Shown here: positions 15,572 through 25,346 of the stretch, one piece after another
How the letters are laid out: each line of letters starts with the position of its first letter
Numbering within the stretch: the first letter of the stretch is position 1
NCBI GenBank assembly: GCA_945889315.1
Contig: CAMDBP010000014.1
Span: 1-41,692 of the forward strand
Source: Chitinophaga pinensis
GTDB lineage: Bacteria; Bacteroidota; Bacteroidia; NS11-12g; UBA9320
Direction of reading: 5' to 3'
Length of the DNA stretch: 41,692 nucleotides
Notes under the pieces: model-generated
Told to the model about the DNA's origin: nothing
The model's input: the letters and a program-made list of their open reading frames with translations, nothing else
Database searches by the model: none
Position numbers and translations under genes: made by a program

Positions 15572-18024
15572 TCAACCACAGTCCATGTTTTAAACCCTTT
15601 TACTTTTTGGGTTATTAAAGCATGTTCTAGTACTTCACTCATTTGGTCTACAAAATGAAAGGTAAGGTCAGATATGTAGGAAGGTTTAATGTCATCTATG
15701 TCTTTTTTATTGGCGCGACACATGATAATTTCTTTGATCCCCGCTCGTTTTGCTGCGAGTATCTTTTCTTTGATACCGCCTACTGGAAGAACCTTTCCTC
15801 TTAAGGTTATTTCTCCTGTCATCGCGAGTCTGTTTTTAACCTTCCGCTGGGTCATAAGTGATGCTAATGCGGTAAGTATGGTAATCCCTGCACTAGGACC
15901 ATCTTTAGGTACAGCGCCTGCAGGAAAATGGATGTGCAGGTCGTATTGATCAAAGATTAATGGATTAATTTGGTATGTCTCTGCGTTTGCCTTTAGCCAA
16001 GTAGTTGCATTTATCGCACTTTCTTTCATTACATCACCAAGTTGACCTGTTAAGGTTAGCTTTCCTTTTCCTTTTGTCAATGAACTCTCTACAAATAATA
16101 TGTCGCCTCCTACACTTGTCCAAGCGAGACCAGTAACAACCCCTGCCACATCATTATTTTCGTAAAGATCTTTTTCGATTTTATCGGTTCCGAGAATGGT
16201 TTCTATATTTACTGAAGTAAGAATAGCGTCTGGATTGTTTTCATAAACTATTTCCTTTGCTTGCCATCTGCAAATTTTAGCTAACCGTTTATCTAAGGTT
16301 CGCACACCACTTTCACGGGTGTACTCATCTATCACTTTTTCAATTATTTTGTCACTTATTTTTAACTGTGTAGGCGTGAGTCCGTGTTCTTTTTTCTGCT
16401 TGGGGATCAAGTGCTTTTTAGCAATCCCTATCTTTTCTTCTATGGTATAACCTGTAATATCGATGATTTCCATACGGTCACGTAATGCAGGTTGAATGGT
16501 ATCTAATCGGTTGGCCGTTGCGATGAAAAGTACTTTGCTAAGGTCGTAGTCGAGATCGACATAATTGTCATGAAAAGCGTTGTTTTGTTCCGGGTCAAGT
16601 ATTTCAAGTAGAGCAGAGGATGGATCTCCTCTAAAGTCATTCCCAATTTTATCTATCTCGTCAAGTACAAAAATGGGGTTACTAGTTCCTGCTTTTTTGA
16701 TAGATTGAATAATTCGGCCAGGCATTGCACCAATGTAGGTTTTTCGATGTCCTCTTAATTCAGATTCATCATGCAAACCACCTAAACTCATTCTTATATA
16801 TTCTCTCTCCATAGCTTTGGCTATTGATTTGCCAAGTGATGTTTTACCAACACCTGGAGGGCCATACAAGCACAATATAGGACTTTTCATATCACCTTTT
16901 AGCTTGAGTACAGCTAGGTGTTCTAGTATTCTTTCTTTTACTTTTTCTAATCCGAAATGATCTGCATCTAAGACTTTTTTAGCTCTTTTTAGGTTGAAAC
17001 TATCTTTGCTGTATTTATCCCAAGGCAGTTCTAAAAGCAGTTCTGCGTAGTTCAAACTTACCGAGTAATCAGGGGTAGCTGGATTCATTCGCATAAGCCT
17101 GTCTAGTTCTTTATTGAATGCTTTACTAACTTTATCGTTCCATTTTTTCTTTCTACCCCTCATACGCAAGCTTTCAATTTCTTGATCTGGGGAGTCGTGA
17201 CCTAATTCTTCTTGTATTGCTCGGATTTGTTGCTGTAAAAAGTACTCTTTTTGCTGTTGGTCTAGATCTACCTTGACCTTGCTTTGAATCTTGTTTTTGA
17301 GTTCAAGCATTTGCAACTCTTTGTTGAGATAGTGAAGAACTCTATTGGCTTTTTTCTTAAAGTTTGGAAGCTCCAGTAATTCTTGTTTTTCGTCAACAGT
17401 TATATTAAGATTAGAAGAAATAAAGTTGACTAAAAAATTAGGGGAGTTTATATTTTTAAGGGCAAAGTTAGCTTCAGAGGGTATGTTCGGAGATTCATCC
17501 ACAATACGTGATGCAAGCTCGCGTATACTGTCTATAGTTGCGTTAGATTCCTTTGTTTTGTTGGCTTTCCCGTCTGTGATAGCCACAATATCTCCTCTAA
17601 AATAGGGCTCCTCTTGTGTTATATTGGTTAATTCAAATTTTCGTTTCCCTTGTATAATGACAGTGATATTGCCATCTGGCATTTTAAGCATTTTAAGGAT
17701 AACGCCTAGTGTACCCGTGGGATATAAATCAGCTGCTGTTGGAGACTCTATACTTTGATCTTTTTGCGTAATAACTCCAATTATTTTATCCTTTTTATAT
17801 GAATCTTGAATCAACTTTATAGACTTGTCCCTGCCCACAGTTATGGGGAATACGATGCCGGGGAATAATACCGTGTTGCGAAGCGGCAATAATGGCAGAT
17901 TAGTGGGGTAGTCACTGTTGTTATCCTCTTCAAAATCACTATCCGCTATTACGGATATGATCTCTGACCCATCCTCGTTATTCATAAACTCGTTGCTTAG
18001 TTTAAATCTATTATCAAATGTCAT
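15547..18024 (-). CDS. lon: ATP-dependent protease Lon
   Basis: Lon degrades misfolded and regulatory proteins in the cytoplasm. The 825-residue protein has the N-terminal LON domain (~residues 45-245, [14 protein letters not shown]), the AAA+ module with Walker [14 protein letters not shown] and Walker B FVLDEIDK, and the protease domain with catalytic Ser711 (DGPSAGIT) and Lys754 (GGIKEK). The start is ATG 18024; an in-frame ATG 13 codons later ([10 protein letters not shown]) is an alternative. Its last codons form part of a terminator hairpin. Confidence 0.97.
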   Translation of the reverse strand: MTFDNRFKLSNEFMNNEDGSEIISVIADSDFEEDNNSDYPTNLPLLPLRNTVLFPGIVFPITVGRDKSIKLIQDSYKKDKIIGVITQKDQSIESPTAADLYPTGTLGVILKMLKMPDGNITVIIQGKRKFELTNITQEEPYFRGDIVAITDGKANKTKESNATIDSIRELASRIVDESPNIPSEANFALKNINSPNFLVNFISSNLNITVDEKQELLELPNFKKKANRVLHYLNKELQMLELKNKIQSKVKVDLDQQQKEYFLQQQIRAIQEELGHDSPDQEIESLRMRGRKKKWNDKVSKAFNKELDRLMRMNPATPDYSVSLNYAELLLELPWDKYSKDSFNLKRAKKVLDADHFGLEKVKERILEHLAVLKLKGDMKSPILCLYGPPGVGKTSLGKSIAKAMEREYIRMSLGGLHDESELRGHRKTYIGAMPGRIIQSIKKAGTSNPIFVLDEIDKIGNDFRGDPSSALLEILDPEQNNAFHDNYVDLDYDLSKVLFIATANRLDTIQPALRDRMEIIDITGYTIEEKIGIAKKHLIPKQKKEHGLTPTQLKISDKIIEKVIDEYTRESGVRTLDKRLAKICRWQAKEIVYENNPDAILTSVNIETILGTDKIEKDLYENNDVAGVVTGLAWTSVGGDILFVESSLTKGKGKLTLTGQLGDVMKESAINATTWLKANAETYQINPLIFDQYDLHIHFPAGAVPKDGPSAGITILTALASLMTQRKVKNRLAMTGEITLRGKVLPVGGIKEKILAAKRAGIKEIIMCRANKKDIDDIKPSYISDLTFHFVDQMSEVLEHALITQKVKGFKTWTVVDEKHPSAN

Positions 18025-18204
18025 TTTTTGTCAAATTGTCACTCATGCTTATTTTTATGAGTAGAACTCTTAGTGAGGCAAAGCCTATGCCAATTATAGA
18101 TAAATAATGAACTAGAAATATAGTTCCGTTTTTAAGCTGTTTGTGATGAAATGTAATAATACTATAAGAAAAATATTTTTCTTAAAAATGATAAATTATG
18201 AATC

Positions 18205-18212
18205 TATATTTG
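18205..18212 (+). promoter_or_regulatory. -7 element of the lipoprotein gene
   Basis: TATATTTG is a perfect match to TAnnTTTG, 22 bases before the ATG. The -33 region has no TTG, only TTTTTCTT. The remaining lon-lipoprotein intergenic sequence is AT-rich with nothing else I can name. Confidence 0.5.
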
Positions 18213-18234
18213 AAGTTCAAAATTATAATCTAAC

Positions 18235-19089
18235 ATGAAAAATATTAAATTTTTATCTTTAGTTGCTCTAATGTCAGTTGGGGCAATATTTTTAACCAAT
18301 TGCGGTCCAGAAACGGTGGAAGCTCCTAAGCCAATAGTTAATTTTTTAGCGGATGCTAAATACGTTTCTGCAAACTCGTCATTAGCTGCAAGTTCTGATT
18401 TTACCATTGGTATTACTGCTACGCACAGTTCAACATTAACTACTTTAACGATAACTAAAGCCTTGAACGGTGGTCCTGATGTGTTAAGTGGTAGTATTGA
18501 GATAAGTGGCAACACGCTTGCTATATATGAGTACAAGGGTGTAACAGAAGCAAGCGCCGGTACCGAAGTATATACCTTTACAGTTGCCGATAAAAGTGGC
18601 AATTCTACATCAAAAAGTATAACTATTACCAATATTGGTGATCCTGGATTAGAATTATTAGATTTAACCGTAGATAATAATGGAGATTTTTTCAGAGTAT
18701 ATAACTTCAGAGCTCCAACAGGATTTTTAGGAGCATATTACTTAGGTCAAGGTCCGCTGGCATACAATGATCCTAATTCTCAGAAAGATATTCAGGATTC
18801 TACTGCAGCAGGAGAGAAGTGGGTTGGAAGATGGACTTCTAGAAATGGAAGTACATTCAAAAAAATACCAGCAGATAAGTGGAATACTATAACCAACGAC
18901 GCTACCATAAATGCAGCATGGGCAGCGGCAACAGGAGAAGTATCTGTAATTACGCTAAAAGAAGGAGATGCTTATCTAGTTAACATAAAAGGAACATCTA
19001 CCAAATTTGCAGCAGTTTTAATTACCGCGTTGGATAAAACCGTTTCTCCTAAGGAGTTCGCTCAATTTGTGTACAAGATACAGCAATAA
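18235..19089 (+). CDS. Secreted lipoprotein of unknown function
   Basis: The 284-residue product begins MKNIKFLSLVALMSVGAIFLTNCGPE, a lipoprotein signal with a lipobox ending at Cys23. The mature N-terminal half is rich in Thr, Ser, Val and Gly, resembling an Ig-like or PKD-like beta-sandwich (ATHSSTLTTLTITKALNG). The C-terminal half (ELLDLTVDNNGDFFRVYNF onward) looks like a second beta-rich unit that I do not recognise. It is a single-gene unit with its own -7 box and terminator, probably anchored in the outer membrane. Confidence 0.8.
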   Translation: MKNIKFLSLVALMSVGAIFLTNCGPETVEAPKPIVNFLADAKYVSANSSLAASSDFTIGITATHSSTLTTLTITKALNGGPDVLSGSIEISGNTLAIYEYKGVTEASAGTEVYTFTVADKSGNSTSKSITITNIGDPGLELLDLTVDNNGDFFRVYNFRAPTGFLGAYYLGQGPLAYNDPNSQKDIQDSTAAGEKWVGRWTSRNGSTFKKIPADKWNTITNDATINAAWAAATGEVSVITLKEGDAYLVNIKGTSTKFAAVLITALDKTVSPKEFAQFVYKIQQ

Positions 19090-19121
19090 TAATCTGTAAC
19101 TTGTGTACTAATAATATTACG

Positions 19122-19150
19122 AAAGGTCTTGCATTAGCAAGACCTTTTTT
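19122..19150 (+). terminator. Intrinsic terminator of the lipoprotein gene
   Basis: AAAGGTCTTGC and GCAAGACCTTT form a perfect 11-bp stem with the tetraloop ATTA, followed by T-rich sequence. It ends 34 bases before the pfkA start. Confidence 0.92.
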
Positions 19151-19184
19151 ATTTTTACACCATATTAACTTTAACTAAAATAGT

Positions 19185-20156
19185 TTGAAAACAATAGGAG
19201 TATATACCAGTGGAGGCGATGCCCCAGGTATGAATGCATGTGTAAGAGCCGTAGTTCGTACTGCGATATATAACGGCTTAAATGTAAAAGGAATAATGAG
19301 AGGCTATGAGGGAATGATATCAGGAGAAATTATCGATCTTGATAGACAATCTGTTGCGAATCTAATTCAGCGTGGGGGTACATTTTTGAAAACAGCCCGT
19401 AGTACTGAATTCATGACGCCAGAAGGGAGAAAAAAAGCCTACGATAATGTGATTGCAAATGGTATTGATGCATTAGTGTGCATTGGCGGCAATGGTTCGT
19501 ATACAGGTGCTAAAATATTTACAGAGGAATATGGAATTCCTTGTATTGGGTTGCCTGGTACTATAGATAACGACTTATATGGAACTGATTATACAATCGG
19601 TTACGATACAGCAATCAATACAGCTTTGGATGCGATAGATAAGATAAGAGATACCGCACACTCGCATGAGCGTGTTTTTATTGTAGAAGTTATGGGAAGA
19701 GATAGTGGCTTCATCGCACTAGATGTTGCCATAGCAGGCGGTGCCGAAGGCGCACTTATACCGGAGGATATTGAGGATTGGGATAAGGTAATTAAGCACT
19801 TTAGTAGAGAAGGAAGAAGACAGAAGTCTTTTTCAATTATAGTAGTCGCGGAAGGCGATGAGCAAGGTGGTGCCTTAATATTAGAAAAAAAATTAGCAGC
19901 TATTTATCCGGATTTAAAAATAAGAAGCACCATACTAGGTCACGTACAACGAGGGGGTAGCCCAAGTGCTCGTGACAGAATTCTTGCTTCTAGGCTGGGA
20001 TCGGAGGCCGTAAAAGCCTTGATAGATGGACAAAAATCTATCACTGTAGGTATTGTAAATGATCAAGTATCCTATACAGAATTTGATTTAGCTATTCATG
20101 GAAAGAAATCTGTTTCTAAAGACTTAATCCAATTGGCTGAAATTTTAGCGACATAG
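19185..20156 (+). CDS. pfkA: 6-phosphofructokinase
   Basis: PfkA phosphorylates fructose 6-phosphate in glycolysis. The start is TTG; it aligns exactly with the usual N-terminus (MKTIGVYTSGGDAPGMN). The catalytic PGTIDND, the MGRDSG segment and HVQRGGSPSARDR are all present, and the length (323) is normal. The Gly that marks ATP-dependent enzymes is kept, but the motif reads IGGNGSYTGA: the Mg/ATP-ligand Asp of E. coli PfkA (Asp103) is replaced by Asn. The enzyme may be altered in metal binding, or the change may be tolerated. The convergent neighbour gyrB shares a terminator. Confidence 0.94.
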   Translation: MKTIGVYTSGGDAPGMNACVRAVVRTAIYNGLNVKGIMRGYEGMISGEIIDLDRQSVANLIQRGGTFLKTARSTEFMTPEGRKKAYDNVIANGIDALVCIGGNGSYTGAKIFTEEYGIPCIGLPGTIDNDLYGTDYTIGYDTAINTALDAIDKIRDTAHSHERVFIVEVMGRDSGFIALDVAIAGGAEGALIPEDIEDWDKVIKHFSREGRRQKSFSIIVVAEGDEQGGALILEKKLAAIYPDLKIRSTILGHVQRGGSPSARDRILASRLGSEAVKALIDGQKSITVGIVNDQVSYTEFDLAIHGKKSVSKDLIQLAEILAT

Positions 20157-20187
20157 GTAAATTAATTTATCGAAATATAATATTCAT

Positions 20188-20224
20188 AAAAAAGCCCATC
20201 TTACTAGTTAAGATGGGCTTTTTT
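20188..20224. terminator. Bidirectional terminator between pfkA and gyrB
   Basis: AAAAAAGCCCATCTTA pairs perfectly with TAAGATGGGCTTTTTT over 16 bp with a 5-base loop. A-tract and T-tract flank the GC-rich part, so it can end transcription of both convergent genes. Confidence 0.93.
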
Positions 20225-20241
20225 AGGGGAAGTGAATATTC

Positions 20242-22221
<1,980 letters not shown>

Positions 22222-22241
22222 TTAGGCGACTTTAGACCGTA

Positions 22242-22296
22242 TAATGTGTGGCGGATATATCCACATTAAATGCACATGAGAGTAAATTTAATGTGC
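22242..22296. repeat. Alternative inverted repeats in the gyrB-ansA gap
   Basis: CACATTAAAT (22262-22271) is a perfect 10-bp inverted repeat of ATTTAATGTG (22286-22295). Its CACATTA part can instead pair with TAATGTG at 22242-22248, so two mutually exclusive hairpins are possible. The element lies 54-108 bases upstream of the gyrB start and just after the ansA stop. There is no T-tract. Confidence 0.7.
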
Positions 22297-22315
22297 TGTT
22301 TGTCAGGCTTTTACG

Positions 22316-23353
22316 TTACGTTATCTCCCCTCTTAGATTTAGAGAGAGCATAGCTCGCCTCTCAGGTACATTAAAGTTGCCAATTACCCACATAAGTTTG
22401 GTTAACGCAGCCTCAGAAGTAATATCCTTTCCGTCTGTAACAATTGTGTTTTTCAGAATCTTACTGCTTTCATACTGACCAAGTTCAATTTTGCCATTCG
22501 GACACTGCGTAGTAGCCAGTACAAGGGTATTGGTATATTCACATTCGGATATGAGTTCTTGCCAACTTTCGCTCGCTGGCAAATTTCCAGCTCCAAAGGT
22601 TTTGAGAACGATACCTTCAATTTTTCTACTTTTCACTAAATCAATAAGATGTCGGGGATTATACCCAGGGAATACCGTTACATTTACAACTTTATCACTA
22701 AATTTTGTTTTTAATCCAAATTCCTCGATTGTGGGTGAATGATAAAGTAAATGTTCGTTGATCAAGATTTGCTGTTCCAAATTAGCAAGGTTACTAAAAT
22801 TAGGGGAGCTAAATCCTTCAAAATCATTGGTACTAGTTTTAACGGCGCGATTACCTCGCAATACATCGTCATTAAAGCAAATACATACTTCGGGTATACA
22901 TGCTAAATGGAAGCTTTTATAACCTGCTATATAGATTGCGTTACTTAAGTTTATAATACCATCTGTACGTGGATGAAATATAGGTAACTGCGCCCCGGTG
23001 AGTACCACGGGTTTCGATAAATTTTGAAACACAAAACTAAGAGCAGATGCAGTATAGGCTAGGGTATCAGTACCATGAAGTATAACAAATCCATCATGAC
23101 TTTCGTAATTTTCTTGTACGTAGAACGCTATTCTTTCCCAAATTAGAGGCGTTATGTCAGAAGAATCAATAACCGGCTCCAAGGTTTCGAACGTAAATTG
23201 TATCTCTGAGAAATAGTGAAAGAATGTCTGATTTTTTATCGCGGGTAAATAATCGATAATTTCTTCCCATGTACTCGGTTGTAATCCATTTCCTTCGGCA
23301 TTTTTCATTCCAAAAGTGCCCCCAGTATAGAGTATATAAACCTTACTTTTCAC
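22316..23353 (-). CDS. ansA: Type I L-asparaginase
   Basis: The enzyme hydrolyses asparagine to aspartate and ammonia. The 345-residue protein lacks a signal peptide, as expected of the cytoplasmic type I form. It shows the two nucleophile and binding motifs YILYTGGTFGMK and VILHGTDTLAYTASAL, then LTGAQLP. The start codon is GTG, 3 bases after the pyrB stop, so it is the last gene of the EVE-pyrR-pyrB-ansA operon. Placement after aspartate carbamoyltransferase suggests it may feed aspartate to pyrimidine synthesis; that is inference. Confidence 0.93.
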   Translation of the reverse strand: MKSKVYILYTGGTFGMKNAEGNGLQPSTWEEIIDYLPAIKNQTFFHYFSEIQFTFETLEPVIDSSDITPLIWERIAFYVQENYESHDGFVILHGTDTLAYTASALSFVFQNLSKPVVLTGAQLPIFHPRTDGIINLSNAIYIAGYKSFHLACIPEVCICFNDDVLRGNRAVKTSTNDFEGFSSPNFSNLANLEQQILINEHLLYHSPTIEEFGLKTKFSDKVVNVTVFPGYNPRHLIDLVKSRKIEGIVLKTFGAGNLPASESWQELISECEYTNTLVLATTQCPNGKIELGQYESSKILKNTIVTDGKDITSEAALTKLMWVIGNFNVPERRAMLSLNLRGEIT

Positions 23354-23356
23354 CGA

Positions 23357-24286
23357 TTAGCTGTTTTGTTTTCCAGCGAGCAGATACAAGATTGCCATTC
23401 GGATCGCTACACCATTCTCTACTTGATTAAGTATAATACTCTGCTCAGAATCTGCAACTTCACTGGTAATTTCTACTCCGCGGTTGATTGGTCCCGGGTG
23501 CATCAAGATTATTTCCTTTTTAAGATTTTGCAACATAGGCATAGTAACTCCATATTGTAAGGAATACTCTCGAAGACTTGGAAAATATTTATCTTCTTGC
23601 CGCTCCAGTTGGATGCGTAACATATTGGCGCAATCACACCATTCTAATGTTTCTTGTAGATTATGACTTACCTCTACGCCAAGGCTTCTAATATGTCTAG
23701 GCAATAGGGTAGGAGGACCGCAAACGGTAACTTTTGCTCCAAGTTTTTGTAAGCAGTATATGTTACTTAAAGCCACTCTAGAGTGTAATATATCTCCGAT
23801 TATCGCTATTTTTTTATCTTTTAAATCCCCTAACGATTCTCGAATTGAAAACGCATCGAGTAATGCTTGTGTTGGGTGTTCGTGCGTTCCATCTCCGGCG
23901 TTTATGATATTGGCATCTATGTGACGAGACAGAAATTGGTGGGCACCGGGTGCAGGATGCCTCATTACCACCATGTCTACTTTCATAGCCAATATATTGT
24001 TCACCGTATCAATAAGGGTTTCGCCTTTTTTTACGGATGAGTTTGAGCTTGAAAAATTGACTACATCCGCAGAAAGTCTTTTTTCTGCTAGTTCAAATGA
24101 AATTTTTGTTCGGGTACTGTTTTCAAAAAAAACATTCGCTATAGTAATATCTCTAAGCGAGGGGACCTTTTTTATGGGTCTGTTTATGACCTGCTTAAAA
24201 TTTTCAGCAGTTTTGAAAATAAGATTTATGTCATCTTCTGTGATGTCACATATACCTAATAGGTGTTTTGAAGAAAGTTGAGACAT
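23357..24286 (-). CDS. pyrB: Aspartate carbamoyltransferase catalytic subunit
   Basis: PyrB condenses carbamoyl phosphate and aspartate in the committed step of pyrimidine synthesis. The 309-residue chain has the carbamoyl phosphate loop FFENSTRTKISFE, GDGTHEHPTQALLDAFSI and MHPGPINRGVEI. No regulatory pyrI follows. The ATG shares one base with the pyrR stop (TAATG), a coupling arrangement. Confidence 0.96.
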   Translation of the reverse strand: MSQLSSKHLLGICDITEDDINLIFKTAENFKQVINRPIKKVPSLRDITIANVFFENSTRTKISFELAEKRLSADVVNFSSSNSSVKKGETLIDTVNNILAMKVDMVVMRHPAPGAHQFLSRHIDANIINAGDGTHEHPTQALLDAFSIRESLGDLKDKKIAIIGDILHSRVALSNIYCLQKLGAKVTVCGPPTLLPRHIRSLGVEVSHNLQETLEWCDCANMLRIQLERQEDKYFPSLREYSLQYGVTMPMLQNLKKEIILMHPGPINRGVEITSEVADSEQSIILNQVENGVAIRMAILYLLAGKQNS

Positions 24287-24822
24287 TATTTCGTGTTATC
24301 CGTTATTATCCATACTTTACATTTAGTATCATCCCATTCTACCTTGACGTAATCATCAGTTCGAGAATCAATATTTTCGCCAATATAATCTGGTTGAATA
24401 GGAACTTCTCTTTTATATTTTCTATTGATTAGAGTCACTAACTCTATAGAAGCTGGCCTGCCATAATCATTTACAGCATCTAATGCTGCTCGAATACTTC
24501 TTCCGGTATACAATACATCATCTACTAGAATAATTCGCTTATTCTCAATTTCGAAGTCAATATTTACTTCATTAGGTATGAGTAGTTTATCTGATCTTCT
24601 GAAATCATCTCTATGAAAAGTAGTGTCGAGTTCACCGTAAGTAGCATGAATTTCAAATAATTTTTCTAATTTTTGAACGATAGCTTTTCCCAGCAGTATT
24701 CCTTTTGGTTGTAGAGCAAGAATAGCCGTATGTTTAAAATCTCCATGATCTTCAACCAATTGGTGGCAGATCCGAGTCAGAATTAGGTCTACTTGTTGAT
24801 GTTCTAATATTATTCTTTTCAT
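24286..24822 (-). CDS. pyrR: PyrR-type bifunctional regulator/uracil phosphoribosyltransferase
   Basis: The 178-residue type I phosphoribosyltransferase carries the PRPP-binding motif RIILVDDVLYTGRSIRAALDA and an N-terminus (QVDLILTRICHQLVEDHG) typical of PyrR. In Bacillus, PyrR binds pyr mRNA to control attenuation and also makes UMP from uracil. No leader long enough to hold a PyrR attenuator lies upstream of this operon, so regulation may be by another route, or the salvage activity may dominate. It overlaps the EVE gene by 4 bases and pyrB by 1. Confidence 0.93.
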   Translation of the reverse strand: MKRIILEHQQVDLILTRICHQLVEDHGDFKHTAILALQPKGILLGKAIVQKLEKLFEIHATYGELDTTFHRDDFRRSDKLLIPNEVNIDFEIENKRIILVDDVLYTGRSIRAALDAVNDYGRPASIELVTLINRKYKREVPIQPDYIGENIDSRTDDYVKVEWDDTKCKVWIITDNTK

Positions 24823-25232
24823 AAGGTGGTCTGCGCCAACTTCATAATTTCTTCAAATTCAAATTCTTGCACGGGCCCAACGGATAATCTGCTTTGCTTA
24901 ACTAATGCCATAGATGACAAGGTATCACTAGCTTTAATAGTTTCTAGTTTTACCGGTTTTTTAAGTGGTTTTATAGCTTGAACATCTACCGCAACCCATT
25001 GTTCATCTTCAGTGGTAGGGTCTGGGTAATGTTCTTTTATAACACGCGTAAGTCCAACTATTTCTTTTCCTTCGTTGCTATGGTAAAATAAACATATATC
25101 ACCATTTTGCATTGCTTTCAAGTGAATTCTCGCTCCATAGCTTCGAATGCCGTCCCAAAAAGTGCTATTATCTGCAACCATTTGATCCCAGCTATATTTG
25201 AATGGTTCAGATTTGATTAACCAATAATTCAT
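24819..25232 (-). CDS. EVE domain-containing protein
   Basis: The 137-residue protein is a single EVE domain: MNYWLIKSEPFKYSWDQM, FWDGIRSYGARIHLKAM, GDICLFYHSNEGKEIVG and SRLSVGPVQEFEFEEI. EVE domains are PUA/YTH-like folds proposed to bind modified nucleobases in DNA or RNA. Length is that of the free-standing form. It is the first gene of the operon with pyrR, pyrB and ansA, coupled to pyrR by an ATGA overlap. Its link to pyrimidine synthesis is not known. Confidence 0.92.
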   Translation of the reverse strand: MNYWLIKSEPFKYSWDQMVADNSTFWDGIRSYGARIHLKAMQNGDICLFYHSNEGKEIVGLTRVIKEHYPDPTTEDEQWVAVDVQAIKPLKKPVKLETIKASDTLSSMALVKQSRLSVGPVQEFEFEEIMKLAQTTL

Positions 25233-25294
25233 TCCGCTTCAAAACAACATATTTTTTTTCATTTTGCAGCTATACTTGATAAGAAACAATGGGA

Positions 25295-25329
25295 CAAAAA
25301 AAATCCCGACCACAAAGGCCGGGATTTTT
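25295..25329 (-). terminator. Intrinsic terminator of rpsA
   Basis: On the minus strand AAAAATCCCG pairs with CGGGATTTTT around an 11-base loop and is followed by a run of eight T. It lies 18 bases after the rpsA stop and about 65 bases before the EVE gene. Confidence 0.92.
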
Positions 25330-25346
25330 GAATAGTTTATTGAAAA

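Noticed and set aside
18204-18632. Minus-strand 142-aa ORF
   Set aside because: It is antisense to the lipoprotein gene, whose signal peptide, lipobox, promoter and terminator are all clear.
24819-25232. EVE protein as part of a defence island
   Set aside because: The neighbours are pyrimidine and ribosomal genes; no nuclease, methylase or other defence gene lies nearby.
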